A DNA stretch of 64,000 nucleotides from Stichopus chloronotus (taxonomy: Eukaryota > Echinodermata > Holothuroidea > Aspidochirotida > Stichopodidae). Below are positions 23,103-34,700 of the stretch, piece by piece. A model generated the notes under the pieces. The model did no database searches. It was not told where the DNA came from and saw nothing but the letters and a program-made list of their open reading frames with translations. Position 1 is the first letter of the stretch. Each line of letters opens with the position of its first letter. The position numbers and the translations under genes were made by a program. The stretch spans positions 9,168,143-9,232,142 of the forward strand of contig CM037845.1 of the NCBI GenBank assembly GCA_021234535.1. The letters are read 5' to 3'.

Positions 23103-24513
23103 ACGTGACTAGTATGTCGTCTGCTGTATGCTGTCTGCGATGTTCAAAGTCAAATCTCGAAAAAGTTGCAGGATATCATCAGATAATTAAATGGAACTAT
23201 ATACATATGCAGGTTGTTTTCAGGTAAACACTTCTTTCGTTAGCCTGTCAACATTGCCTCCTTGACTGCATTTATCTAAAACAATGCCACTCATTTGACA
23301 TGATGCGATCTCATCTGACAATAATTCCTGAAGTAAAGTTCATGCAGAAGTGTCCCAGTAGACGCGTGGTTACAATGGCAAATATCAGGGTTTAACTTTC
23401 AACTGACTTGTGCCAAGTATGAGAAAGAATCGCAAAGGAGAGAGTGAAGAGACACGAACACGAATAGTCCTTTGCTAACCCGTGGGAAGAAACAGATCGA
23501 GTTCCTGTAAATTTTGAGTCAAAATTTTAAAACAAAATGAAGCTCCAGCAGGTAATTAAAAGATGCTCTATGAGTAGACGAATTACTTTATATAACGCCT
23601 CAATGATGGTAAACCACCACCCATATAACGACAACAATAACAGCAAACAATGATACACTTGTGTCAATGCGGAAGGTGAAATAAATCGATTCAACTGTGA
23701 CATCCAATATCGTACACAACAGCGAAGTACGGCAAGGTGGTAGTTAGGATAGTTATATATTTTTATATGTAAAGTAGTCCGTTGAAACTATCTAAGGAGA
23801 GTGCCACTATTGGTCGGCGTGAAAGTGTAGCGTACACGAAAGTTTTGGCAAAACTACATACCGGGGAGCAGGAGATTTCACAGGTCCTGTGGCCCATTTT
23901 CAACATAACATGGTTTCATCTCAGACTCTTTCAGGGGCAAACATTATTTATTATTTAGGATTTTTATATCAAAGATCACGTACATGCTATTTTGACGCAA
24001 AATACCAATTTATGATCATAACATGTGAGCACTATCATGCCGCGATTCCTTGTATTGAGTGTTCATCAATGTGAGGGAAAAGATCATGCTTTGGTTATGT
24101 TAGCTGGAATCTGCCATGTTAGAGGTCAGCCCACTTTCTTCATCTATACTGGTCACTAAAGGATATTTTAACGAATGAAATAGAGCATATCATATTGATT
24201 ATTTCAACACACGATGCTTCCCGTGTACCTCCTTCTCTTCCATCCTTCACGATCTGTCTTTCTTTTCATTCCGGCCCTCCCTCTCGTCTGTTGTTTTCTC
24301 TCTTTTATCTCAGCATTTGGTCAAAGGTACTGCCAAGAACCAATTAAGTGATCCATGCGGCGAAAACCAAATCTCCCACCAGTCCGCCCAAACAAAAATT
24401 TAACACAGATGATCTCCACAAATTTCAATGTTATTCCGTCATCATGTTGATTGTATAGTGATCCTTCTGTGACGTGGGACCTACTTTTTTATCATAACAG
24501 TCTGCATTGCATT
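23103..24513 (-). promoter_or_regulatory. Presumed promoter/5' flank of copy B
   Basis: Sequence upstream, in the minus sense, of the proposed ATG of copy B at 23102. No TATA box or other defined motif was found. Assigned by position only. Confidence 0.2.
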
Positions 24514-24551
24514 CCCCCCCCCCAAATGCATTGTACGGGGGGGGGGGGGGG
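24514..24551. repeat. C10 / G15 homopolymer inverted pair
   Basis: Ten C (24514-24523), a 13-nt spacer, then fifteen G (24537-24551). The two tracts can pair as a 10-bp GC stem, and the G-run can form a G-quadruplex. Confidence 0.85.
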
Positions 24552-25850
24552 ACATGGACACATGCTTTGCTAGCTCACACTTCAGTTTAGCCCTTGATCT
24601 AGCTGCCTGTTACTTGCTTGTTGTTACGAAATCACTAACAACTTGGAGACATGAAGGATGCAGGCTGCTTATTGAAGAATATGAGACAACAACTATAGGA
24701 AATTACAAATGTTGCACCTTGTGACATGTTCGTGTCTAGATATTTCAATGTACGTCTACCTTACAGGTGCTTGAATTTGTCTATTCTTTTACTTGTCGAA
24801 TGTTAGTAACTGCATCGAAGCATCAGATATTTATGACACGTTAGCTAAGCTGAAAGGTGAAGTGATCTCAGCCCTTGTTATTTCTTGATTTTCAAAATAC
24901 CGCAAAAGCATTTCGTTCCATGCACACTGACAAAAAAAAAATCTTGGAGAAGATCAGATTCAGGAAGGTCGGCAGCGTGCAGTTTGAGAAACTAGAAGTA
25001 ATATAAAAAAATGATTGATGTAATCTGCTTGATCTGTACCCTGGTAATTGATAGGAGATATTGGCTAACGCAATTTCGTTATCCTGGCTACCACTGGATG
25101 TAACCTCACAGCTTGTCGACGATTGCTCAGTTTTACGATTGTGATAAGAACGTGACTCAGCAGAATTTTCGTTAGTTGTATTTATGCGTTATCATATTTT
25201 CATAAACAGCAGTTTGTTAGAATCGGCAAACCGTAAATTGCTGGTGAAATATGTTCGTAGTATGAACATTGTACATCAGCCGAAAATGTAACAGCTTGAA
25301 AAAGAGAAATCTTACCGACTAGAAGTGACCAGATTGAATTGTGTACATACTTATATGGTATTTTCTTTTTTATTGTTGCGACGTATCTGATATCATGCAT
25401 GCAACGTTAACATTTCAGAAATGGCAAAGTCCACGTTTTAATTAGAACACGAACACAGACTGATCCAAATCTACTTCAAAATCGACGATGTATTCAGTAG
25501 TGTGTGTGCGGGGTTTACTGCATAGACAAATCTTCGTTCAAGATAAGATTAAGATTGCAATGCGTGTCTTATCTATCGATATTTTAGCAGATTTACGAAG
25601 TACGGTTCTACTTAAAAATTAATCTGTAATGCAGTAGGAAACAAAAAGAAAAAAAAAACAGACTTTTGTTTTTTTACGGAAAATGTTATACACCGATATT
25701 GCATTTAAACATTATCACCGTGCTAGTTCAATTGTGGTACTGTTTACAACATTCATTATATTATTAGAAGATTATATCACATTATATGACTAAAAGGTTA
25801 TTACACTAGATATATTTCTCCAACTTTCTATTTTGTTTTTCAAAATTTCA
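24552..25850. other. Intergenic, nothing recognised
   Basis: AT-rich DNA without supported genes or repeats. Confidence 0.4.
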
Positions 25851-25852
25851 TA

Positions 25853-26140
25853 CTAAAGTGCTGCTTGCATGGTTTGTTTTGCATTATTCACAAACCGCTG
25901 CAGTCGTGTTAAGTGATATATGGTGCCGTCATCTCTTTGGCTGATCCTTGTCACCCGAAATTGCAACACCTGCGATGTACGGTGGTAAACTTGAGCATGA
26001 AGAAATAATTGTGACACTGGGTCTACGAAAGAGCCAAAGAGCAACAAACCGTTCCTGAATTTATTCACTGTAGTACCGTTCTTACCTTCAGGAAATATCT
26101 CGCGAAGTGCGGGAAATTTTAAATTAAAATTTTTGAAATT
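25853..26140 (-). CDS. Unrecognised open frame, possible exon or mobile-element fragment
   Basis: A minus-strand frame stays open from about 26140 to the TAG stop at 25853, over 90 codons in AT-rich DNA. Its composition is protein-like: GSFVDPVSQLFLHAQVYHRT is followed by RISQRDDGTIYHLTRLQRF. I do not recognise the family. No clear initiator Met or splice acceptor defines the start. It could be the last exon of an unknown gene, a relic of a mobile element, or chance. Confidence that it is a real gene is low. Confidence 0.2.
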   Translation of the reverse strand, partial: NFKNFNLKFPALREIFPEGKNGTTVNKFRNGLLLFGSFVDPVSQLFLHAQVYHRTSQVLQFRVTRISQRDDGTIYHLTRLQRFVNNAKQTMQAAL

Positions 26141-27360
26141 TAATTATTTTAATAAATGTTTGTTGCAACCGGTTTTGCCAAAGTACCGATACATTTAGTT
26201 TGTTCATTCTTATTGATATACTGTGGAGCGCAGAATGGGTCACGGTACGTTTCTAAACTAGTATTTGGTCATGAAACGTTATATTCAAAAACGAAATATT
26301 TTATTTGACTGCTTAACGGAAGTGGTTTTCTGTCGTAAACCCCTCGTTGGGGACTTGAAAAGTAAGCCACCCATAGCCAGCTGCGATGACTGAAGAAATT
26401 TCAAGATCGTTTTTACTCCCAGCTTTTAAAGCATTATTCATTAACTAAGGAAGCTTATAAGTCCAAAATTGTTATGTTTACCTGCGAACAGAGAGGTTCA
26501 TGAGCTAACGCCAACAGATCTAACAATTATTAATAATAGAGAATTCCTTTAAGTCTTAGTAAGACAGATGTTGGACTTACTCGGCAAGGACGGACATGTT
26601 CTGAATTGGTAGTCTAAGTAACCTATTAAAGGTGTGTCATAATTAGAAGATAGTGTGAATAGATTTTAGTTATTTTGCCTGTGAGATCACAAAGTATGTG
26701 CTCACGAAAATGTATCCGTTTAGTGTTATCTTGCAGGGGAGACATACTTATTTCGACCTTAACTTACATTGCAATGCAGTGCAATTTAAAAATATGTGTT
26801 GTAGCACTAGTTAGATTTCTGTTAGAATTAGGATAACTTAACCTTAGAAATATGATCAGTACTTTAAGAATGCAAAAGATGTTATAAGATTAAGTATAAT
26901 TGGCTAAAAAATCCAAATTGAGTTCAATTTGTTTAGACAATTTTAGAAGATGTCGTTGTAGGCACGGACATCCGACATTTACATTTACATCACAACGAAC
27001 AAACCTTGAACTAAATGTATTTTAAAGAAGTACCTTTTTATTGAAATAAAAGAAATCACTGGCCTCTCAACCCTTTTCAAACTGTCTACCCATTTCAACA
27101 GTACATCAAAGGCAACTCATGAATATTCACAAACGAAGATGCACCCTGCTATACCCAATACTAGATACGCTACTATAAGCCAGTTTGTATCCAAGAACCA
27201 AAGAGACTACAGCATACACATATAGCCAACATCTTCTACAGAACATATCTCATATTCTCCTATTCCAAACTTCTGATACTACTGTTATCAGAGAGGTGGA
27301 TCTTCCATTGAACAGGGATGGCGCTTAGACTTCCACTAGCAACTACTTGGAAGTCGATGG
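26141..27360. other. Intergenic, nothing recognised
   Basis: AT-rich DNA with no supported gene. Many short A/T tracts. Confidence 0.4.
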
Positions 27361-27363
27361 AAG

Positions 27364-27449
27364 ACGTGATTGTGGTGAGGCACAGTATTTACTACAATCA
27401 CGTGATCTGGACCTAAATAAATAATGCACAACAATCCTATATTGTTGTG
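27364..27449. repeat. Two adjacent short hairpins
   Basis: Arms 27364-27376 and 27391-27403 pair over 13 bp with one mismatch. Arms 27427-27435 and 27441-27449 (CACAACAAT/ATTGTTGTG) pair perfectly over 9 bp with a 5-nt loop. Confidence 0.6.
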
Positions 27450-28019
27450 TTGAGCAGGAAGCATTAGTCCTCCCGTCTGAGCAACATCAAGGTAGGTCTC
27501 TTGGACTGATTAGAATTCTCAAGATCTCTAATATTGTGAGGAGAAGGTTGCAATCTCTGATAGTACTAGGGAAAATACTTTAGGCCAATTTGTGACACTC
27601 CTTGTTGGTTTCGACAGTAGATCTAGTAAATGTTTGAATGTTAATGTCTAGAAAGACGCCCGATCGGTTGCAGGAGGTTGCCAATTGAACAGACGTGGAA
27701 GTCCAATCCTGATTGGATTTGGATTGCTTGGGATTTTCAAGAATTAGTCCATGGGCCACTTTCACCAAATTTGAGTGGTTCCCTCTGGTTGGCGCCATTT
27801 TTAAAATGGCTTACGTGCAACATTATTTCAGCAGTTTTGCCTATATCTCAGCTTCTCAGAGAGATAAAGACAAGAGTTTGGTTTCTAACACGCACGTTTG
27901 TTACGGTGAGCAATCTAATGGTGAAACCCCTACATTTCTGCGACTCAGGGCACCCAAATCTAATACTCTTTGCAGTAGTCTACAGTAGTCTTTACCAACG
28001 GCCTAATACCGTAGTCAAT
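27450..28019. other. Intergenic, nothing recognised
   Basis: Overlapping open frames on both strands here resemble no known family and lack splice context. Confidence 0.35.
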
Positions 28020-28560
28020 TGAAGGTTGTGACATAACCGAATTGGAAAGGTGTTGGGTCTTTCATTCTGAGGCGAAATCACAACAGACTGTGGAATTAAG
28101 GAGTGAATGGGGTTGTGACATCCATTGGTGGACTTCTGCATGGGTCTGTGAAATGAATGGAGTCGAGTCCGTGTCGGTTAGTTACAACTGTTATGGAATA
28201 TTCCCAAAAAGTTCTGTGGAGTAACCGGAGTCTAACGGGTTGCGACATACATTGGAGGGCATGTCTTTCAGTTGGGGGCATGTACTCACTGTTTTGTGAT
28301 ATAGCCAAAGTCGAAAGGGTTATGACATCCATTGCTGGCCGTATTAGCACCGGTCTGAGGAATAACGGGATTCTAACTAGGTGCGACATCTTTTGGAGAC
28401 ATATTCCCATCGGTCTGTGGAATAACTGAAGTCAAGAAAGGTGTGGCATCCATTAAAGGGGAGGGGAATATTCGCAATGGTCTGTCGAGTAGGTCGAGTT
28501 GAATGGGCTTGTGACATCCATTGGCGGCTATTGTCACACCGTTCTATGGAAAAACATGCA
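28020..28560. repeat. Degenerate minisatellite, unit about 60-80 bp
   Basis: A core GGTTGTGACATCCATTGG and its variants recur near 28024, 28112, 28239, 28319, 28380, 28440 and 28509. They alternate with GGTCTGTGGAATAAC-type phrases. One interval of about 126 nt looks like two units with the middle core lost. Apparent open frames (28042-28429) are by-products of the array. Confidence 0.7.
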
Positions 28561-29021
28561 TGACACTATTTGTTGCAAGCCCAAAAACGTTTCCAACCGA
28601 AGAACTATGCCTCTGCGCAATTACGCGTTGGTGATCAACACTATAGGAGATGATAGACAGAGTAATAAATAACGTTGCGCTAGTTGTGAGAGGTTTCCTT
28701 TGCTGCTTTGTGTCACTTTATCAGGATCATCAACGAATCAGCAACGACTACAGAGGAAGCCAAAGTGCAGTATATTATTTTCTTTCTCTCTCTTTTTTTT
28801 TGGAACTTTATTTGTTCATATATAAATGCACTGATATTTAACAGTGGCTGTCTCGTGTAACTTCAAAGTTTCAAAGTGAACAGACAATTAATTTCAGCTT
28901 TAAAAATCCAAAATATCAATATGCTGCAGCATCTTATAATATCTCGGACTCACAAGATGCACTTCATTTGAATACTATGCATTTTAGATACATATGTCAC
29001 GATATAAATGTACATGCTTTT
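28561..29021. other. Intergenic, nothing recognised
   Basis: No supported gene or repeat. Confidence 0.4.
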
Positions 29022-29138
29022 GAAAGAGGTCATGACACGTAGACTAAAACGCCAAGGAAACTGGTCATTCTGAATATTTGGACAAATTGACATAAATAAC
29101 TGCCACCGCTTGTTAGTCTATGTGTCATGACCTCTTTA
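29022..29138. mobile_element. Small foldback/MITE-like element
   Basis: Arms 29022-29046 and 29114-29138 are inverted copies (25 nt, 2 mismatches by eye) of an AGAGGTCATGACAC-containing sequence, enclosing 67 nt. The inner core GGTCATGACAC is itself partly palindromic. Confidence 0.55.
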
Positions 29139-29839
29139 AACTAATGCAAAACATCAGTTTATTTATTTTATTCTTCATGATGCCTGATAATGATTTTAAA
29201 GAAAATAACAAGAGTACAAAGAGAGTGTACACAAGAAATATCAAGATATCAAGAAAGGAAGCACACTAAAAAACTCGAGAGAGGCTTGTCTAGTAGAGTG
29301 CTCCACAGGAAGTAACAAAAGAAAAGTAGATGGAAGAGAAAACGAAAAGAACCAGAGGGAAAAACACAAAAGTTGAACCAATCTGGAAAAATACTCCAGT
29401 ACCTCATTTACCCACCCACCAACTCTCAATCCCACCAACCCACTCTCAATGTCACCCACCCCTTTAATGAAAGGGCATGTGATGAAAAGGTCTAATATTT
29501 GTTTATAAAAGAATGTGCTTAAAATTATGGCTATTCTATTTGCCGAGATTGCGTGCTAGATTTAGAAACAAGATCACGAGGTAGATTTAGAAACAACATT
29601 ACGTGCAAGATTTATGACACGATATGTTGTAAGTTTTTTTCAAATTTTCCCAAATTGGTAAACTGTATATTTTACAATGCTTATAAATAGAAAATAAGAT
29701 CATTACAAAAATATGTGTAGCCGGTCTCAATGAAGAGCCTCCTTGAATTAAAGGGGCAGCGTGTTGGCTAAGTTATTTATAAAAAGGTTGGGAAGGGAAC
29801 ACAAACGACCTCAACGTTACTAGGGGGATCTGTCGATTT
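29139..29839. other. Intergenic, nothing recognised
   Basis: Mostly AT-rich with an A/G-rich patch at 29200-29400. No supported gene. Confidence 0.4.
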
Positions 29840-31330
29840 ACAGAATCGTGGGGATGAAGGTATCAACAGCGGCTTACACATCAACGCACATTAAAAAGAA
29901 ACAAACAACATTAATCTCAATTGCTATGCGGTATAATTAATAACATTCTCGTGCACAAACGAATACAACAATCAAATTGTCAATGGCCAGTTTACACTTT
30001 TAACTTAATGGACAAAACAAACAAAAAGGGGTACTTAAGTGACTGGAACATCCAGGTCCGAGACGGTCGAACAGCGACAACGCGGAGGCCTCAAAACAAA
30101 GTGTCCAGCAATAAATATCGCGAACGCTAGAGTTCCAACAGTTAACACTAACAGGTTGATGAAACTACCGGAAGTCGAACGCAGCTACCGTCGTCCACGT
30201 CCCAACCAGACGGTGACAACAAACTGGCAACACATGCGGGGGAATACTAACAGTTCCGGGTACATCTCTCACGTCTTAGAACGTCAGAACGGCTCAACTC
30301 CTTTGGAAACAGACCACACCAGTTCTGTAGTACGAACGTCAAGTACCAGCCTCCTTAACTACGTCGTGTGACACCAATAACAACTCGTCGATGGGGTACT
30401 TCAAGGGTCCATACAATCAGGTTATATTACAGAAAGGATCGGTACAGACAATTATCTTCAAGAATAGGAAAGTCCTCTTGTGTAGTCGGTGACGACTAAC
30501 AATTTAACTTTATTCGACAGTAGTTGCAATTAAACAGACTGATGCAACTCTTCTCAAAAGTATATTAAACATAAACAATGGGCTTCAGGTCAACATAAGA
30601 AACTACAACGGTCACAATCAATTTCTGTGACTCTACGCTTGCTGCAGCAGAGCCAGCCGGCAAAACTGGCTAACTCCCTCCAACTTCTTTTATCTTCAGG
30701 AATCCTCCAAACTTACAAAGTTCGAATACTTTGATAAAGCAGCGGTCTACTTCTAAAATGCAAGCAAGCGGCTATTTACAATATTTACCGTGACTAATTC
30801 AAGTTGTCACAAGAAGCGAAGCCTGAACAGTGTCTGCTCCCGACTACTGTTAATCCTTTTACCTACAAATCCCAAACTCTTATTATGAGACGGTATCCAT
30901 GCACAAACGCACGACTCCACAAAAGCAGTTTCCTAATTATAATAATATTAGGGAGTCGCCCTAACTGGTATCCATCCACCCTACAGTACCATGTATGCAG
31001 AGGAACTAGCTGCAAGCAAAAATCCTTCCAGACTAAACAAGATATCCCATAATAATACTTCTGCCTGACCTACAAACACTCCCTCTACCAAGGATAACCT
31101 CTGTACCTCAGAGTAGGTCATACCAAACTACTGACCAATCAATGCAGAAATCACTTGCTACATATTCAACACAATTGTCGATGAACTGGCCCACTTTAAA
31201 TCCTACTATCAGCACTTTCGTCGCTATTTGTATAATAAACTGCCCTGCGTTCTACCTATTATCACCCCATTTGTCACTGTCTAATTACCCTGGTGGAGTT
31301 CTCGCTCCCCTCCGCCTAAGTAGACCCTAG
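29840..31330. other. Block of atypical composition, possible decayed mobile element
   Basis: This block has more even base composition (many AAC, GTC and CGG words, few T-runs) than the surrounding AT-rich DNA. It contains open frames such as 30039-30371 whose translation (Arg/Asn/Thr/Ser-rich) matches no domain I know. I find no terminal repeats or RT, integrase or transposase motifs. A remnant of a foreign or mobile element is one explanation. Confidence 0.3.
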
Positions 31331-31765
31331 GGTAAACATTGACCGGTGAAGGAAGTGGAGAATCGAAACCACTTGTTGTTCTTTATTAATAGACTAACAT
31401 AGTGAGAATATGATAAGATGTCAAGCCAGGTCACTAGTAGTCCCGTCCCGACCAGTTAAATGAAACACCCAGCCACAAAAAAACAAATATCATCGATCAA
31501 GTAAGAAAAAGAAAAGTTAAAATACTTGCTCAAATGAGTTTTCTAAAATTTACGCATGCTTCAAGATTACATTGACAACCCACATAATCTTGACAAAGAA
31601 AACAATCTAACCAGTTCTTTTGTCCTGGTTACATATGCCAAGCATGCAAGAGGGTCTGTTCAATATTTTAGCACAGTCATAACGTCATGAAGGTATGTTA
31701 CTATGCAAGAAGCATGCAAGGTTGTTTTGACTACCCTGGTTAATTCCATCATAACGGCATGTATC
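31331..31765. other. 3' flank of copy C
   Basis: Sequence immediately downstream, in the minus sense, of the copy C stop. A minus-strand AATAAA lies near 31382-31387, about 380 nt past the stop, and may be the poly(A) signal. A 37-nt segment near 31652-31688 resembles 6998-7034 in copy A. Confidence 0.35.
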
Positions 31766-34700
31766 TCATTTTCTACTCTCAACGATTTGTAATGTGTCCT
31801 TGGTGTGGTTCTTGTAAACTTTATTATCTTCTCCGAACAAGCAGTGGAGACTCATTTTGGGCGAATACTTGGAGGCAGGTGGATTCCTTCCGATACTCTC
31901 GCAGAGCGTACGAGTGTACGATGCTGCGTTTCCGCAGCAGAGGCCCATGTAATTTATCCCGAGCTCTTGACAACGTTTACCAAACTTGTAAATATCGTCT
32001 CTCGAGCACAGGACGCAGTCGAGATTGTATGGAAACACGTACTCCCCTGAAGGTGAAAACGTTAAAACCGTAAACACCGAATACCAAAATATCGAAATGC
32101 ACTTCTCCTCCCGAATGAAAACTAGCACCTATAGAGAGGTGACATTTCAATTAAACAAACAAATGGGTCTTTAGGCAATTCTTAGGGAAATATAGTTCAC
32201 AAAAAGCTTTTTGTTTTAATTTTATCTTACATTTCGTATCTTGCCGTACATTATGTTTCACATGAGCACAAAGTAGAGCACAGTGAATTGAGCGTAATCA
32301 CTGATTGGATTTTTCGAAGATGATAATCTGACAAACCAAGATATAAGACTGTGCTTTATACAATTTTTGGTACCGTATGTTATCGAAGTATTTAATACTC
32401 GATGCAGTTTGAGATCCCAGTTTGATGTCAAGTTATGCAAATATAGTTTCATTTTTAGACTCCCTAAACTTAGTCCGCATATACTTCCAGTAACGTATAA
32501 CAGTGGGGTGAGAAAAGCGGTGGGGGAGCACACCCCTCAACGTACACCTGCGTGGCAATTGAAAAGACCAGTCGGGGGAATCCTTCGGCTTAATCGGGTG
32601 TGAACTGTCCATGTTGCGAAAACAATGCACATGTTGAAAGGTTTATTATTAAAATCAGAACATTTTTGAAAATGGAATGTATTCTTCACAGATAGTATTC
32701 TTCATAGATTGCACTATTTTCATTTCACTATTGTTAAATTCTGCTGAAAAAAAATCCACTGTTTTCCTTAGATTCCACTCCCATATTAGTCGGAGAAAAG
32801 GGATCCTACACAAAATCCCCCCCCCCCCCTCTCCCCAACACACACACTGACACTCACCATCTCTCAAAGATGCTGGAAGTTTTTATCTGTATCATGGTGA
32901 CACCTATCAGTGATAAATGGTTAACTGTCGTCGTCGATTGATCAAAACTCTGTTTCCAGTTGAAATAAGTGAGCACATAACTTCAACAGAAGGGCTCCAT
33001 GTGACGTCAAGTAAGTGACGCAGCAGCCATTGAAAGGCAAGACACATAGATACCATTGTGCCTGCCTTTAAAAACAAAAGAGGTAGCTATTACGTGACGT
33101 TTGTGACAGTAGTCCATACACTACATCACATGAAAAGGTTCGACAACTTTGAAGTCGTGGCATGATTATGTAGAACATAATTGACCTAGTAAGATCTCGT
33201 CTCTCCCCTCCCCCCCCCCCCCCATATAGAGCAATGTTTCATGCAGTAATCAGTGGGCGTACTGAAGGAGTGTACCGTCACTTAGAAAAATCAAATCTCA
33301 CCAGAAGTAGGATCCGTAAGTTTCATGAAAGTAGGCTCCTTCTGGGTAGTGCGATACGTCACGGGAACACAGGCTAAAGGGACCTAATCCCGAAATAATA
33401 AGAAAAACAATAACAATAGACAACAAAGAATCAGTAAGTCAACATATCCTAAATGTGACAGGCGAAAAGCCAAAGCAAAAGAAAATGTCCTTTTCTTTTG
33501 AAAGACAAACCATCAATCCAGAATGATTTCTTTGTGTTGCAACGTGGCCCTATAAATGCTTCACTACTTGGAACTTTTCGAGAAACAACTAGAGAATGAC
33601 TTTCAAGTACCTGAAACCAATTCTTGCAATAAGGAGGTAGCCCAAACATAATGACCATTGACTTTATACCGTTCTGATTAAACATTCTTTATCTGGTGCA
33701 GACATTATAACTACAAATTCCAGTATGTCAAAGAAAAAAGCTCACTCAGAGGTTATGAAATAGCACTGCATTGGCTCAGTTATGACTGTTTCATCATTTT
33801 TCGTACGAAGAAGCTAATATCAACATCGAAACAAGAGATTTTACCTTCACACCAGAATTTTTGATAAGTTCCATGTAATCTAATATTGTCTCCGGTCCAT
33901 TGGCACAATTCAACCCAACCACGTCAGCCCCTGCTGCCTCCAACTTTTTCATCGCCTCACACAAGTCAACTTTGTCGACCGTCAACTTCTCTCCGTTTTC
34001 ACCATCACTTAGATGCGCTGCCATGGTTATCACGGACGGTATCCCTATGTAGGCATACATTTGACGTCAAATAGAAAAACTATAAACAGTCCATAAAAAA
34101 ATTTGCTACACAGCACATAAATTTGTGAACCTCATAAGTATAGCTTTCTACTTGAAGAAAAAGATTCACCCACACATTATTTCATACAGCAATGTCAAAT
34201 TTTCCCTGGATTGCATCTCATCCAGGTGATTTTTTGTTGGTTTTTTTTTTTGGTCCAATAAAGTTTTCATTGTTTCTCAGTAAAAATGAATCTTAGAAGC
34301 AACTACACCTTCGTATACTACTTGTGACTTAATTGGTCACTCAAATGATATACGAAGAAAAATGTACGTCCTAGAAAGGCCCCTATTTGCTGCAGCAAAG
34401 GAAACAATGGGATCAGGGAGTGATCTTTCAGCCTAAGTATACAACTTGTGTCTGATTCTAGTGGGTTAGTATTGACTAGAACGAAGTAAATCAGTTACTT
34501 TCCAATCCACATCCGTAAGTTTTATTTGAATATAAATATTTTTTTTCAAATAAGTTTCTACCTGCTAAGATCTTCGACAACGATTCCCTCAACTGCAACA
34601 TCATCAAAGATGCGGTGTGACAAATTTCATAATGTACTTCAGAACAAATTGTGTATAGTAGAGACATATTCCTCGCAGTCAGCCACGTTCTGTACTTTGT

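Noticed and set aside
23836..23902. Alternative first exon for copy B with donor GTATGT near 23860
   Set aside because: Its phase (0) does not match the phase-1 junction of exon 2. The ATG exon at 23102-23090 fits exactly.
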